Source of the DNA: Flavobacteriales bacterium
GTDB lineage: Bacteria; Bacteroidota; Bacteroidia; Flavobacteriales_F; PHOS-HE28
Length of the DNA: 64,000 nt
Direction: 5' to 3'
NCBI GenBank assembly: GCA_016721825.1
Contig: JADKHI010000005.1
Coordinates: forward strand, 1-64,000
In this document: positions 49,943-58,319 of the stretch, one piece after another
Numbering within the stretch: the stretch's first letter is position 1
How the letters are laid out: each line of letters opens with the position of its first letter
Notes under the pieces: model-generated
The model's input: the letters and a program-made list of their open reading frames with translations, nothing else
Told to the model about the DNA's origin: nothing
The model's database searches: none
Position numbers and translations under genes: made by a program

Positions 49943-51035
49943 GGCGCCTGGCTTTGATCAGATCCATCACCACCAGGGCCCACTCCTTGGGGTTCCATTG
50001 GGCGCCTAGTTCGGCACTGCGTCGACCCATGCCAAGCAGTTCCGCATCGGTGCTCAGCATCGTCATTCGGAGCATGGATGAAAGCGTTCCGGCATCGCCA
50101 CTGATGAAGCGGAAGCCGTTCCCCGTCTCCGTAAGGAAGCGATCACCTGCACCGACGGCACTGCTCAGCACCATGGGGAAGCCCGCGCAAGCATGCTCAT
50201 GCACCACCACGCCCCACGGCTCGTAGCTGCTCGGCAGCACGAACACACCGCACTGTTCCATCACGGCGGGCATGTCCTTCACCTGCACAAAGCCGAGGTG
50301 TTTGATGCGCGGGTGGCGACCCGAAGGCGAGTTCACCACCTGCTGGTGCAGTTCACCGGTGCCAGCGATCCACAATTCCCAATCACCGGCCACGCCTTGC
50401 TCGCAGAGCCGGGCGAACACATCGCACAGCAGTTGGTGCCCCTTGGTCGGTATGTAGCGTGCCACGCAGAGGAAACGGTGCGGCCAGTGGTGGGAGCGCT
50501 GCGCCAGGAGCTTCTCCCCCAGGGCACGGAAGCGATCTACATCGGCGCTGTAGAAGCCGCGCTTGATGTTCAGTTCGGGGAAGCCGAGGCGGCGTGCGTA
50601 GGTGGCCTGTGCTTCGCCGGTGACCCAGGCATGACTGAAGGTTCGCGAAAGCCAGAGGCGGTTCGCGGCCACGGCGGCCCACTGCCGGGCATCACCACGC
50701 CAGGCGGTGTCACTGCACATCACCGTGGGGATGCCTTGCTTGTGCATGGCCCGGCACACCTTCAGGTAGCTCTTGTCCACCCAGCCACTGGCGAACACCA
50801 CATCCGGACGGATGCCGTGGACCAACCGCATCAACGCCTGATCATCGAAGGCATCCCGCTCGTGCACCTTCACACGATCGGCGAAATGCAGCTCGAAGGG
50901 CGCCTCGCGGTTCACAGGCCAACGCACAATGTGGACCTCCACATCGTGGTCGTTCACCAAGCGTTCCACACACGCCAGGAAATAAGGCGCCAGCTCGGTG
51001 TATAGGAAAAGGACCTTCCGCGTAGGCTCGCTCAT
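49932..51035 (-). CDS. Family 4-like glycosyltransferase
   Basis: 367 residues, GT-B fold. The N-half contains 'VLFLYTELAPYFLACVERLV' and 'VVFASGWVDKSYLKVCRAMH'. The C-half contains 'HRFLCVARYIPTKGHQLLCD', 'WELWIAGTGELHQQVV' and the E-x7-E region 'PSSYEPWGVVVHEHACAG'. A sugar donor is expected in the C-terminal pocket. It overlaps the neighbours on both sides (11 bases and 4 bases). It shares the polysaccharide operon with the deacetylase upstream. Confidence 0.92.
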   Translation of the reverse strand: MSEPTRKVLFLYTELAPYFLACVERLVNDHDVEVHIVRWPVNREAPFELHFADRVKVHERDAFDDQALMRLVHGIRPDVVFASGWVDKSYLKVCRAMHKQGIPTVMCSDTAWRGDARQWAAVAANRLWLSRTFSHAWVTGEAQATYARRLGFPELNIKRGFYSADVDRFRALGEKLLAQRSHHWPHRFLCVARYIPTKGHQLLCDVFARLCEQGVAGDWELWIAGTGELHQQVVNSPSGRHPRIKHLGFVQVKDMPAVMEQCGVFVLPSSYEPWGVVVHEHACAGFPMVLSSAVGAGDRFLTETGNGFRFISGDAGTLSSMLRMTMLSTDAELLGMGRRSAELGAQWNPKEWALVVMDLIKARRHEA

Positions 51036-51901
51036 GCCACCTGCTTGGGAAGATGGGACACGCCGGCCTTGAGCAGGTCGGCGAACGTGGTCATGGGCAG
51101 GTCATCGAAGAGCCGCCGCATCTTGAGTTCGGTGGTGTCGATGTTGACGTAGCTCATGAACCGTCGCTTAAGGCTCATCGGCAGCCTTGGGTGACCGGGA
51201 TCCACTTCCCGTGGATGCAGGTAGAACACCACTGAACGCTGCTCGGCCAGCACCTCAAGCGCCTTGCTGCGGATCAAGGGGTACGGGAAGAAGCGTAGGT
51301 AACCACCGCCGAAAAAGAACATGTCACGACCCAAGGTCCGCACCAGCGAGATGGGGAATTCCACGATGTCGCCTTTCGCAGTTGGGACCACATGCGGCAC
51401 TGGCAAAGCACCGGGCCATCCCCCGTGGTTGCGGTTGCCCGGCCAGATGGAACTGTCGTACGCGTGACCGGTCTCGGCCAGCGCTTCGAAGAACCAAGGG
51501 GTTTCCTTGGTGACACTGAACCCAGGAGCGCGGTACCCGAACACGGCTTTGCCGGAAGCGTCCTCGATCACACCCTTTGCACGACGCACATCCTCCGTGA
51601 AATGGCGACGGTCGTTCTGGTAGACCAGCTGATGGGCGTAGCCGTGCGAAGCGATCTCATGACCTTGGGCAGCGGCCTCCTTCACCAACTGCGGATGGCG
51701 CTCGGCCACCCAACCCAGGAAGAAGAGCGTGGTGCGCACCTGCTTCTCGGCGAACACATCGAGCATGCGGCGGAAGGACGCCTCCACGCGCGACTCCTGC
51801 CGGTCCCATTGGTCCATGGGTGGTGTGGAGGGCACGTCGAGGATGTGGAACCACTCCTCCACGTCCACGGAGAAGACGCAAGGGGGTGTTCGAGCGGTCA
51901 T
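51032..51901 (-). CDS. Polysaccharide deacetylase of the DUF3473 type
   Basis: 289 residues, without a signal peptide. Motif 1 is 'FSVDVEEWFHI' (catalytic Asp region), motif 2 is 'HEIASHGYAHQLVY' (metal His pair), and motif 3 is 'FGYRAPGFSV'. 'YDSSIWPGNRNHGG' and the C-terminal DUF3473 segment ('FPYPLIRSKALEVLAEQRSV', 'FYLHPREVDPG') follow. The family is tied to exosortase-linked polysaccharide loci in many bacteria. It opens the five-gene operon and probably removes acetyl groups from a nascent glycan. A TACCTTCG box lies about 40 nt upstream of its ATG. Confidence 0.93.
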   Translation of the reverse strand: MTARTPPCVFSVDVEEWFHILDVPSTPPMDQWDRQESRVEASFRRMLDVFAEKQVRTTLFFLGWVAERHPQLVKEAAAQGHEIASHGYAHQLVYQNDRRHFTEDVRRAKGVIEDASGKAVFGYRAPGFSVTKETPWFFEALAETGHAYDSSIWPGNRNHGGWPGALPVPHVVPTAKGDIVEFPISLVRTLGRDMFFFGGGYLRFFPYPLIRSKALEVLAEQRSVVFYLHPREVDPGHPRLPMSLKRRFMSYVNIDTTELKMRRLFDDLPMTTFADLLKAGVSHLPKQVA

Positions 51902-51997
51902 GCGTTGCTCGCCGAAGCTGAATGCGGAGGCGATGGCCGCGAAGGTACCGCTCTACGGAAAGGTGACCTCGGGAGCTCGGGCGGTGTGGAATGCTCC

Positions 51998-52699
51998 TCA
52001 GCGGATCCGGATGTCCGTCATGGCGTGCATGCGCTTGCCTTTGGCGAAGCTCTGCTTGTAGTAGCGGATCCAGAGGGCGATGAGCGGGGCCCCGAGCATG
52101 GTGGGCCACAGCCATTGCAGCCACATCGGCTTGATCATGTGCATGTTCACCGCGGAAAAGGCCGACACCGTGGCGATGTAGCCTCCGAGGAAACCGGTCA
52201 TATGAGCATAGAACCATTCGCGCTTGTCGTGGTTCGATTTGAAGAAGCGTCGGAGCTGCCCCCACACCATCATGAGCCCGATGGCACCGAACACGGTGAA
52301 AATGATGCTGCCACTATCCCGGTGCCCCAAGGCCAGGTGGATCACACCCCAGAGAAAGAGCGCTCCATTGAAGAGCGTTGCGGTACCGTGCAGCACATAA
52401 TCCGTCAGTTCCGGGCGCTGGCCCTGATGAATGCGTTTCAGATAGAGCGCCCGATAACCGGAAGCTACCATGTGAAAGCTGAACAAAGCCACCAAGCCCA
52501 TGAGGATGTTCGGGCGCAGGATACCGGCCACGATGGCGGTCACGGCCACCACTGCCATGGCATAGAAGAAGGTCTTTCCCCAGCGCCGGTGCCAATCGCC
52601 GCCCTTGCGCACGAGCATGGCCAGCGGGGCCATCACCAACGCAATGAAACCGGCCGCAGCATGTAACCGGAGCGTGGTGGAAAGGATCGCATCATCCAT
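51998..52699 (-). CDS. DUF2306-like polytopic membrane protein
   Basis: 233 residues with about seven helices: 'AAGFIALVMAPLAMLV', 'FYAMAVVAVTAIVAGIL', 'ILMGLVALFSFHMVASGYRA', 'GALFLWGVIHLALG', 'IIFTVFGAIGLMMVWGQLRR' and others. The 'HRRWGKTFFYAMA' motif and conserved His residues in the helices fit DUF2306-type proteins, perhaps haem- or metal-binding. It is 3 nt after the large membrane gene on the same strand. Function unknown. Confidence 0.78.
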   Translation of the reverse strand: MDDAILSTTLRLHAAAGFIALVMAPLAMLVRKGGDWHRRWGKTFFYAMAVVAVTAIVAGILRPNILMGLVALFSFHMVASGYRALYLKRIHQGQRPELTDYVLHGTATLFNGALFLWGVIHLALGHRDSGSIIFTVFGAIGLMMVWGQLRRFFKSNHDKREWFYAHMTGFLGGYIATVSAFSAVNMHMIKPMWLQWLWPTMLGAPLIALWIRYYKQSFAKGKRMHAMTDIRIR

Positions 52700-52702
52700 C
52701 GG

Positions 52703-54118
52703 TCAGGGGAGTTCGTCTGGTAGGCTCAACCGCCGATAAGCACCTATAGGCAGGTTAAAATAATGGGTATTCAAGGAACCGGGCATCACCTCAGAACCAA
52801 AAACCCCAAGATCAACACCTTCCGTATGATCCCAGCCCGAGTTCTCACTAGCGCAGAGCACGGTCGTGCTGGCTGCAGGCGTTTCCAAGGAAGAACACAA
52901 GAGGGTCTCGAAAGCCAGGGCCCAATGCACGCCGAGGCCCCGCTGAACAAGCTCATCATGACCGGAAACGGCTTTCCGTATCCCTTGTGCACGCGCATCC
53001 TCCACCAAGGATCCGATCGTGGCGAGACGTTCCTCCATGGGGCGCGCTGCGAAGGAGATGTCACGCAATTTCACGAAGACCACCAGCGCGAACAAGCATA
53101 GGACCGCCGAACGCCAAGGGCCACGCACGTTCATCATCGATCCGACCGCGGGAACAGCGACCAAGGTGGCCAAAGGCACGAAGTTCTTCTCCATCATCAC
53201 GGCCGTTTCTCCCTGTGCATACGTGAACACGTTCAGCATGATGAAGCCCAACCAACCGAGCAGAACGACCAACAGTTCAGGTCCCTTCCGTTCCCGGGCC
53301 AGCGCCATGACCAGCATTGCCATCAGGATCCAGACCGGCAGGAAATGGGTCGTGTAGGACCAGGTGTGTCCTACCAGGAACTCGACCGAGCTCCAACCCG
53401 CCCAGTGGGATACATCTTGCACATTGGCGAGCACTGCGGAATAGAGGCCCGACTCATAGGGTGAAGGTGGAAGCAACAAGCGGCCCAATGCGGCCCAGAG
53501 CAGGCAGACACCGATCAACCAGCGAAGCAGCGGACGTTGCGTCGGAGTTTGGACGTATTGAAAGGCGAGAAGAGCCCCCATCACCACCCAGCCGACCGGG
53601 TGCACAACCAAGGCCACCAGTAGCAAGGTACAAGCGATCGCCACGGACCATGCGCCATGGCTTTCGCCTCTGGCTTCAAACCAGCCAAGCAATACGAAGG
53701 GATAGCAGGTGAGGTAGTTGGCCTCCAGTACCGGGCCGTAGAACGCGAGACGCGTACAGAGCACCGTGGCCAAGGCGCATCCGAGCGCGGCCTTCGGGGC
53801 ACGCCACAGGTAGGCGCAGATCAGGAAAACGGCGTATCCGACAAGCACATGTGCTTCGGAAGCCGCGATCACCAGCGTCTTCAGCGAGGCCCCACAGATC
53901 AAGAGCAGCTTGATGACCAACTGAGGCAGCACCGCCGAATAGCGATGGGCTTCCACCTGAACGCCATCGACGTTGATCCACTTGAAGAACTGCCAAGCCG
54001 AATCCACATGGATCATACGCGCTTCGGCGTGCTGCCAGCCGAGGACGAACAAGGTGAAGAAGACGGCGTGGCCCAGCAGAAGCGACAAGCGCATGTCCTC
54101 GGCCCCGTTCCGGATCAC
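52703..54118 (-). CDS. Large polytopic membrane protein, GT-C-like
   Basis: 471 residues from a GTG at 54118, whose GTGA overlaps the T9SS stop; an alternative start is the ATG at 54094. About ten helices fill the first 330 residues ('LLLGHAVFFTLFVLGWQHAE', 'AYLWRAPKAALGCALATVLC'). A cytoplasmic or periplasmic tail ends in 'YFNLPIGAYRRLSL'. An acidic residue in the first loop ('HVDSAWQFFKW') recalls GT-C glycosyltransferases, but no sure family match can be given. Translational coupling with the T9SS gene upstream implies a shared role at the envelope. Confidence 0.72.
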   Translation of the reverse strand: MIRNGAEDMRLSLLLGHAVFFTLFVLGWQHAEARMIHVDSAWQFFKWINVDGVQVEAHRYSAVLPQLVIKLLLICGASLKTLVIAASEAHVLVGYAVFLICAYLWRAPKAALGCALATVLCTRLAFYGPVLEANYLTCYPFVLLGWFEARGESHGAWSVAIACTLLLVALVVHPVGWVVMGALLAFQYVQTPTQRPLLRWLIGVCLLWAALGRLLLPPSPYESGLYSAVLANVQDVSHWAGWSSVEFLVGHTWSYTTHFLPVWILMAMLVMALARERKGPELLVVLLGWLGFIMLNVFTYAQGETAVMMEKNFVPLATLVAVPAVGSMMNVRGPWRSAVLCLFALVVFVKLRDISFAARPMEERLATIGSLVEDARAQGIRKAVSGHDELVQRGLGVHWALAFETLLCSSLETPAASTTVLCASENSGWDHTEGVDLGVFGSEVMPGSLNTHYFNLPIGAYRRLSLPDELP

Positions 54119-55563
54119 GGGCGCTGAAGGATGAAGGCCTGACGAAGCACCTGGCCCTGTTCCGTTGTGGCGGTCAGCACATACGTGCCGGCCGGCAGGT
54201 CGAGATCCAGCCGCGCTTCGAGGCCTTGCAGCTGTTGGGCGAGCACCCGGCGTCCGGTCACATCCCAGATCGCGACCTCACGCAAGCGCTCGTTGGCGCG
54301 CACCGTCAGTGGACCTGATGAGGGTGAGGGGAAGAGGGTGAGTGAGGCGTTCGCAGATGGCCCCGGATCACTGATCGATAGGGGGTCGAAGGTCGGTGAC
54401 ACCGTTTCATACAGCGTAGCTCCGTTCAGATCCGTACGAACCACGAAGACGTCGTCACCACCAGTACCGTAGGATCGTGTGGTCCCAGCCAGAACGAAGC
54501 CATCCGCCAATAGATCCAGACCAGCACCAGCATCATCGTCATCACCACCGAAGGTCCGACCGAAAACGAAATCACCCGTTGGGTCGCTCTTCAACAGGAA
54601 CATATCACTACCCCCACCACCCGAAGTCCGGGTATATCCTGCGCTTAGGTATGAACCGTCGATGAGCTCCACATGTTCATAGGCTTCCTGATCGTTGATC
54701 TGCCCCCAGTGGCGCACCCAAAGCAGGGCCCCTGAGGCATCAACTTTCGCGTGCAGGTGTTCGACCCATTGGGAATAGCTCTCGGTGCTCCCAACGATGG
54801 AGAATCCCCCATCCGCAGTGGCGATCACATCGCGTGCCACATCCGCACTGTCGCCACCCACGTTGGTATCCCAGAGAACGGTAAGGTCCGGAGCAAGGCG
54901 CACGAGCCACGCGTCCCGATCACCACCCGTATCAACACGGTATCCAGCAGCGATGTAGCCGCCGTCATCGGTCTGCCGTGCATCGTAGAAACCCTCCTCC
55001 TCAGCTGTTCCGAAGGTGCGTGTCCACAGCGTGTCGCCTGTATCATTCACGCGGACCAACCAGGCATCACTGCCACCTGCACCGGTGCTGTAGGTCCTAC
55101 CTGCGAGGATCGAACCTCCACCGGAACCAGGTTCCACGCTCTCGAAGAAGTCCCAATCCGCACCGCCGTAGAACTTCTCCCACTGGGGAGAACCATCGGG
55201 AGCGGCTTTCACAAGCCAGCCGTCGTAGCCCTGACCTACATTCCCATTGGTGACCCCGCCAAGCAACCACGAATCATCAGAGAGGATCGAAAGACCCGTG
55301 GCCCGCTCCACATCCATCGACCCGTAGGTGTAGGAACCCATAAGCTCACCATCAGGGTCGAGCCTCAGCACATAGGCGTCACCGGTGCCGGGTCCGAAGC
55401 TGCCGGTATTCCCGGCCACCAGAAAGTCACTGGTGGTCATCACCTTCACATGCCTTCCTTCATCCGGCCCAAGCGCTCCGTAGGCCCGTCGCCACGTGAT
55501 CTGCGCTTGGCCCACTGCCAGGAAGCCGAGGGCGAACAGGAAGGTGATGGATCTGTTGAACAT
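54115..55563 (-). CDS. Secreted propeller protein, T9SS type A cargo
   Basis: 482 residues from the ATG at 55563 (signal peptide MFNRSITFLFALGFLAVGQA), preferred over 55599 because a TATTTTTA box lies 9 nt upstream. Repeats of the type 'RATGLSILSDDSWLLGGVTN', 'DAWLVRVNDTGDTLWTRTFG' and 'DAWLVRLAPDLTVLWDTNVG' build a beta-propeller. The last 80 residues form a type A domain ('LTLFPSPSSGPLTVRANERL', 'DLPAGTYVLTATTEQG'). It heads a three-gene unit with the two membrane genes downstream. Function unknown. Confidence 0.9.
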   Translation of the reverse strand: MFNRSITFLFALGFLAVGQAQITWRRAYGALGPDEGRHVKVMTTSDFLVAGNTGSFGPGTGDAYVLRLDPDGELMGSYTYGSMDVERATGLSILSDDSWLLGGVTNGNVGQGYDGWLVKAAPDGSPQWEKFYGGADWDFFESVEPGSGGGSILAGRTYSTGAGGSDAWLVRVNDTGDTLWTRTFGTAEEEGFYDARQTDDGGYIAAGYRVDTGGDRDAWLVRLAPDLTVLWDTNVGGDSADVARDVIATADGGFSIVGSTESYSQWVEHLHAKVDASGALLWVRHWGQINDQEAYEHVELIDGSYLSAGYTRTSGGGGSDMFLLKSDPTGDFVFGRTFGGDDDDAGAGLDLLADGFVLAGTTRSYGTGGDDVFVVRTDLNGATLYETVSPTFDPLSISDPGPSANASLTLFPSPSSGPLTVRANERLREVAIWDVTGRRVLAQQLQGLEARLDLDLPAGTYVLTATTEQGQVLRQAFILQRP

Positions 55564-55572
55564 CCGGAGGGG

Positions 55573-55580
55573 TAAAAATA
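55573..55580 (-). promoter_or_regulatory. -7 promoter box TATTTTTA
   Basis: Minus-strand box 9 nt before the ATG at 55563. It fits TAnnTTTG in seven of eight positions and supports the shorter start. Confidence 0.4.
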
Positions 55581-55747
55581 CCGCGCAAGAAGCGGCCAAA
55601 TTCAGGACGTTGTTCGGATGGCTGTCGCTGCCTATGGACCACCGCCCACGAACACTTGCCGTTCAACCAGATCGACATGGGCCAAGCCTTCGCCACCCCA
55701 CCTTTGCGCTTCCCATCCACTGAACCGCCCGTTCCAGGGCCTCACGC

Positions 55748-57001
55748 ATGACCTCTCGCGGCATGATCGGCTTCCTCATCTTCATCGGCATCCTGGTCCT
55801 GATCGACATCTACGCCTTCCGGGGCATCAGCACGGCCTTGGACGGTCTGGGTCCTGGCGGAAAGCGCTGGGTGCGCTTGGTGTACTGGGCCATTTCCATC
55901 GGCATGCTGGCAATACTTGTGTGGGCGGCGGTGAGCGTTCAGGAACTGCGCAACACGCGGAACCACTCGTTCATGTTCTCCCTGGCGGCCTTGCTGATGC
56001 TCTTCCTTCTTCCGAAGGTCGTGATCGTCGTGTTCCATGGCCTAGAGGATCTGCTGGAGCTGTTCCGCTGGCTCTTCGGAAAGCTGGCGCCCGGCGCGCC
56101 TGTGGATGGAGGTGAGCCCGTTACCCGGTTGCGTTTCCTGTCGCAGATCGGCTTGGCGCTGGCGGCCATTCCTTTTGGGGGCGTGCTTTACGGGATCACC
56201 CATGGACGACGGAACTTCAAAGTGGCCCGTGTGCACTTGGAGGCGAAGCACCTGCCAGCAGCCTTCGATGGCCTGCGGATCGTGCAGATCAGCGACATGC
56301 ACCTGGGCAGCTTCCCCTCGGGAACGGACATTGTTCAGAAGGGCATTGACCTGATCAACGCGGAACGCCCGGACCTGATCTTCTTCACCGGCGACCTGGT
56401 GAACGACTACGCCGATGAGGCCGAGCCTTGGCTTGACGTTCTGAAAGGCATGAAGGCCCGCCTCGGCAAATACTCGATCCTGGGCAACCACGATTACTCT
56501 GACTATGCCCATTGGGACAGCCTGGAAGCAAAGCGCGCCAACCTGGAAAAGCTGAAGCGACACCACGCCACAACAGGCTTCCGGCTGATGTTGGACGAGC
56601 ACACACGCATCGAGAAGGATGGCGAATCCATCACCCTGCTTGGCGTTCAGAACTGGGGGAAACGCTTTCAACAGTACGGTGACCTGAAGAAGGCCATGGC
56701 CGGCAGTGACCCTTCATCGTACCGCATTCTGCTGAGTCACGACCCTACGCATTGGGAAGAACAAGTGCTTGGCACCGGCATCGACCTCACCCTCAGCGGA
56801 CACACGCACGGCGCGCAGTTCGGCATCACCATCGCTGGGCAGACCTACAGCCCGGCGCAGTGGGTCTATAAGCACTGGGCGGGCCATTACGCGAAGGATG
56901 AGCAACACCTTTATGTGAACCGTGGCTTCGGCTTCATCGGATTCCCTGGTCGTGTAGGGATGCCTCCGGAGATCACCGTGATCGAACTGAGAAAGGCGTA
57001 G
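55748..57001 (+). CDS. Membrane-anchored metallophosphoesterase (YkuE/YaeI type)
   Basis: 417 residues. Membrane helices lie at about 5-22, 44-64, 77-98 and near 135-155. The calcineurin-like domain has every metal-site motif: 'VQISDMHLG' (D-x-H), 'IFFTGDLVND' (GD), 'ILGNHDYSDY' (GNHD), 'ILLSHDPTHW' and 'LTLSGHTHGAQ' (GHTH). YkuE-type enzymes are associated with phosphate-ester or lipid metabolism such as UDP-diacylglucosamine hydrolysis; the substrate here is open. The stop TAG at 56999-57001 abuts the left end of the GxxExxY cassette. Confidence 0.93.
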   Translation: MTSRGMIGFLIFIGILVLIDIYAFRGISTALDGLGPGGKRWVRLVYWAISIGMLAILVWAAVSVQELRNTRNHSFMFSLAALLMLFLLPKVVIVVFHGLEDLLELFRWLFGKLAPGAPVDGGEPVTRLRFLSQIGLALAAIPFGGVLYGITHGRRNFKVARVHLEAKHLPAAFDGLRIVQISDMHLGSFPSGTDIVQKGIDLINAERPDLIFFTGDLVNDYADEAEPWLDVLKGMKARLGKYSILGNHDYSDYAHWDSLEAKRANLEKLKRHHATTGFRLMLDEHTRIEKDGESITLLGVQNWGKRFQQYGDLKKAMAGSDPSSYRILLSHDPTHWEEQVLGTGIDLTLSGHTHGAQFGITIAGQTYSPAQWVYKHWAGHYAKDEQHLYVNRGFGFIGFPGRVGMPPEITVIELRKA

Positions 57002-57029
57002 GTCTCACACAGAGGCACGGAGACACGGA
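57002..57029 (+). repeat. Left terminal inverted repeat of the cassette
   Basis: Starts GTCTCACACAGAGGCACGG. It matches the reverse complement of 57426-57453 in 26 of 28 positions, with mismatches at 57011 and 57021. Internal short periodicity (CACAGAGGCAC/GGAGACACGG) is also visible. Confidence 0.85.
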
Positions 57030-57057
57030 ATATCTTGGATACCCCACGGAGCATCAT

Positions 57058-57450
57058 GAAGAGCTGACGGGGATCATCGTCGACGAGGCGTTCCACCTCC
57101 ACAAGGACCTTGGTCCCGGGCTCCTTGAATCCGTGTATTCCACCCTCCTGACCGTGCGCTTAATGAAGCGCGGCCTGAAGGTTGAACGCGAGAAGAATGT
57201 CGTGTTCACCTATTAGGGTGTGCAATTCGACAATGGATTGCGCATCGACCTTCTGGTCAACGGCTTGGTGGTCGTCGAACTGAAGTCCGTGGAATCGTTG
57301 GCCGCTGTCCACTTCAAGCAAGTGCTCACCTACCTGAAGCTCATGGACCTACGAGTAGGCCTACTGATCAACTTCGGCGCTCCATTGCTCAAGCAAGGGA
57401 TCAAGCGCATCGTCAACTTGGCCCCTCCGTGTCGCCGTGCCTCCGTGTGA
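57058..57450 (+). pseudogene. GxxExxY protein gene, broken
   Basis: The frame reads 'EELTGIIVDEAFHLHKDLGP', 'GLLESVY' (the GxxExxY signature), then 'KRGLKVEREKNVVFTY', a TAG stop at 57214-57216, 'GVQFDNGLRIDLLVNGLVVV', 'ELKSVESL' (the E-x-K of a PD-(D/E)XK fold), and 'YLKLMDLRVGLLINFGAPLL'. The whole approximately 130-codon length is recoverable but for the nonsense codon. No ATG, GTG or TTG precedes it in frame between the left repeat and the GxxExxY motif, so the start is also lost. The frame ends at a TGA (57448-57450) inside the right repeat. The family is nuclease-like and of unknown function. Confidence 0.82.
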
Positions 57451-57453
57451 GAC
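57426..57453 (-). repeat. Right terminal inverted repeat of the cassette
   Basis: On the minus strand it starts GTCTCACACGGAGGCACGG, pairing with 57002-57029 (26/28). It contains the TGA that ends the GxxExxY frame. Confidence 0.85.
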
Positions 57454-57458
57454 AAGGT

Positions 57459-58319
57459 CTACCCCGGAAACACACCCACCGCCTGCTGCACCGCACGATC
57501 GAGCATGTCGAAGTTCAAGCCGGTCGGAAAGCCTTTGGCTTCGAGGTGACCCACGAACAGCTCGGTCTGCAGGTTGCCTACCAGTTCATCTTCTGCCATG
57601 GGGCAACCGCCGTAGCCTTTGAGGGCGCCATCGAACCGGCGGCATCCTGCATCCCACGCGGCCTGCGTCTTCGTGATCCAGTTGTCGGGGCTGCAGTGCA
57701 GGTGTGCGCCGAACTCCACCTCAGGCAAGGCCGGGATCAGGGTGCCGAACATGGAACGGATGTCCTTGGGCTGTGCCACACCCACTGTATCGCTAAGGGC
57801 GATGATGCGGACGCCGAGCTCCTTTACCAGCCGTTCGGTCCATTGGAGGGCCACCTCTGCGTTCCATGGATCACCGTACGGGTTCCCGAAGGCCATGCTG
57901 ATGTACACCACCAGCTCCTTGCCTTGTGCCTGGGCCAGCTCCGCGATGTGGGCGGTCCGCTTCCAGGAACCTTCGATGCTTGTGTTCGTGTTGCGCTGCT
58001 GGAAGGTCTCACTGATGCTGAAGGGATAGCCGAGGTAGGTGACCACCTCCTGCTTCACGGCTTCCTCTGCGCCGCGTTCGTTGGCGACGATCACCAGCAA
58101 CTTGCTGCGCGATCCCGTGCGATCGATCCGCGACAGCACCTCGGCCGTATCGGCCAGTTGTGGAATGGCTTTGGGGCTCACGAAGCTGCCAATGTCGATG
58201 GTATCGAAACCGACCTGGAGCAGGGTGTTGAGGTAGGCCACCTTCACATCGGTGGGTATGAAGGGACCGATGCCTTGCATCGCATCCCGTGGGCACTCGA
58301 TCAGCTTCACCCTTTCCAT
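57459..58319 (-). CDS. Hydroxymethylglutaryl-CoA lyase
   Basis: 286 residues. It splits HMG-CoA into acetoacetate and acetyl-CoA in leucine degradation and ketone-body metabolism. Motifs are 'KLIECPRDAMQGIGPFIPTD' (the catalytic R-D), 'DTIDIGSFVSPKAIPQLADT', 'HLHCSPDN' (metal His pair) and the signature 'DGALKGYGGCPMAEDELVGN' with the active-site Cys. All key residues are intact. The start overlaps the pyrD stop by 13 bases, so the two are co-transcribed. Its neighbour on the other side is the inverted-repeat cassette. The probable methylcrotonyl-CoA carboxylase subunit at 3.5 kb would act upstream in the same pathway. Confidence 0.94.
   Translation of the reverse strand: MERVKLIECPRDAMQGIGPFIPTDVKVAYLNTLLQVGFDTIDIGSFVSPKAIPQLADTAEVLSRIDRTGSRSKLLVIVANERGAEEAVKQEVVTYLGYPFSISETFQQRNTNTSIEGSWKRTAHIAELAQAQGKELVVYISMAFGNPYGDPWNAEVALQWTERLVKELGVRIIALSDTVGVAQPKDIRSMFGTLIPALPEVEFGAHLHCSPDNWITKTQAAWDAGCRRFDGALKGYGGCPMAEDELVGNLQTELFVGHLEAKGFPTGLNFDMLDRAVQQAVGVFPG

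Larger units (their letters stand above)
57002..57453 (+). mobile_element. Inverted-repeat-bounded cassette carrying a GxxExxY gene
   Basis: Imperfect 28-bp terminal inverted repeats (26/28 identical) at 57002-57029 and 57426-57453 enclose a 452-bp unit whose only gene is a PD-(D/E)XK-like GxxExxY ORF. The unit sits exactly between the stops of two convergent genes: the left end starts right after TAG of the metallophosphoesterase, and the right end is 5 nt from the HMG-CoA lyase stop. No transposase is encoded, so it would move in trans or by homologous exchange. I saw no clear target-site duplication. Confidence 0.7.

Noticed and set aside
51392..52666. 424-codon plus-strand open frame
   Set aside because: Overlaps two real minus-strand genes, has His/Glu-rich text and no domain.
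56994..57462. Similar flanks AAGGCGTA and AAGGTCTA as a target-site duplication of the cassette
   Set aside because: The match is imperfect, lies at different distances from the two ends and involves the two genes' stop codons; chance cannot be excluded.
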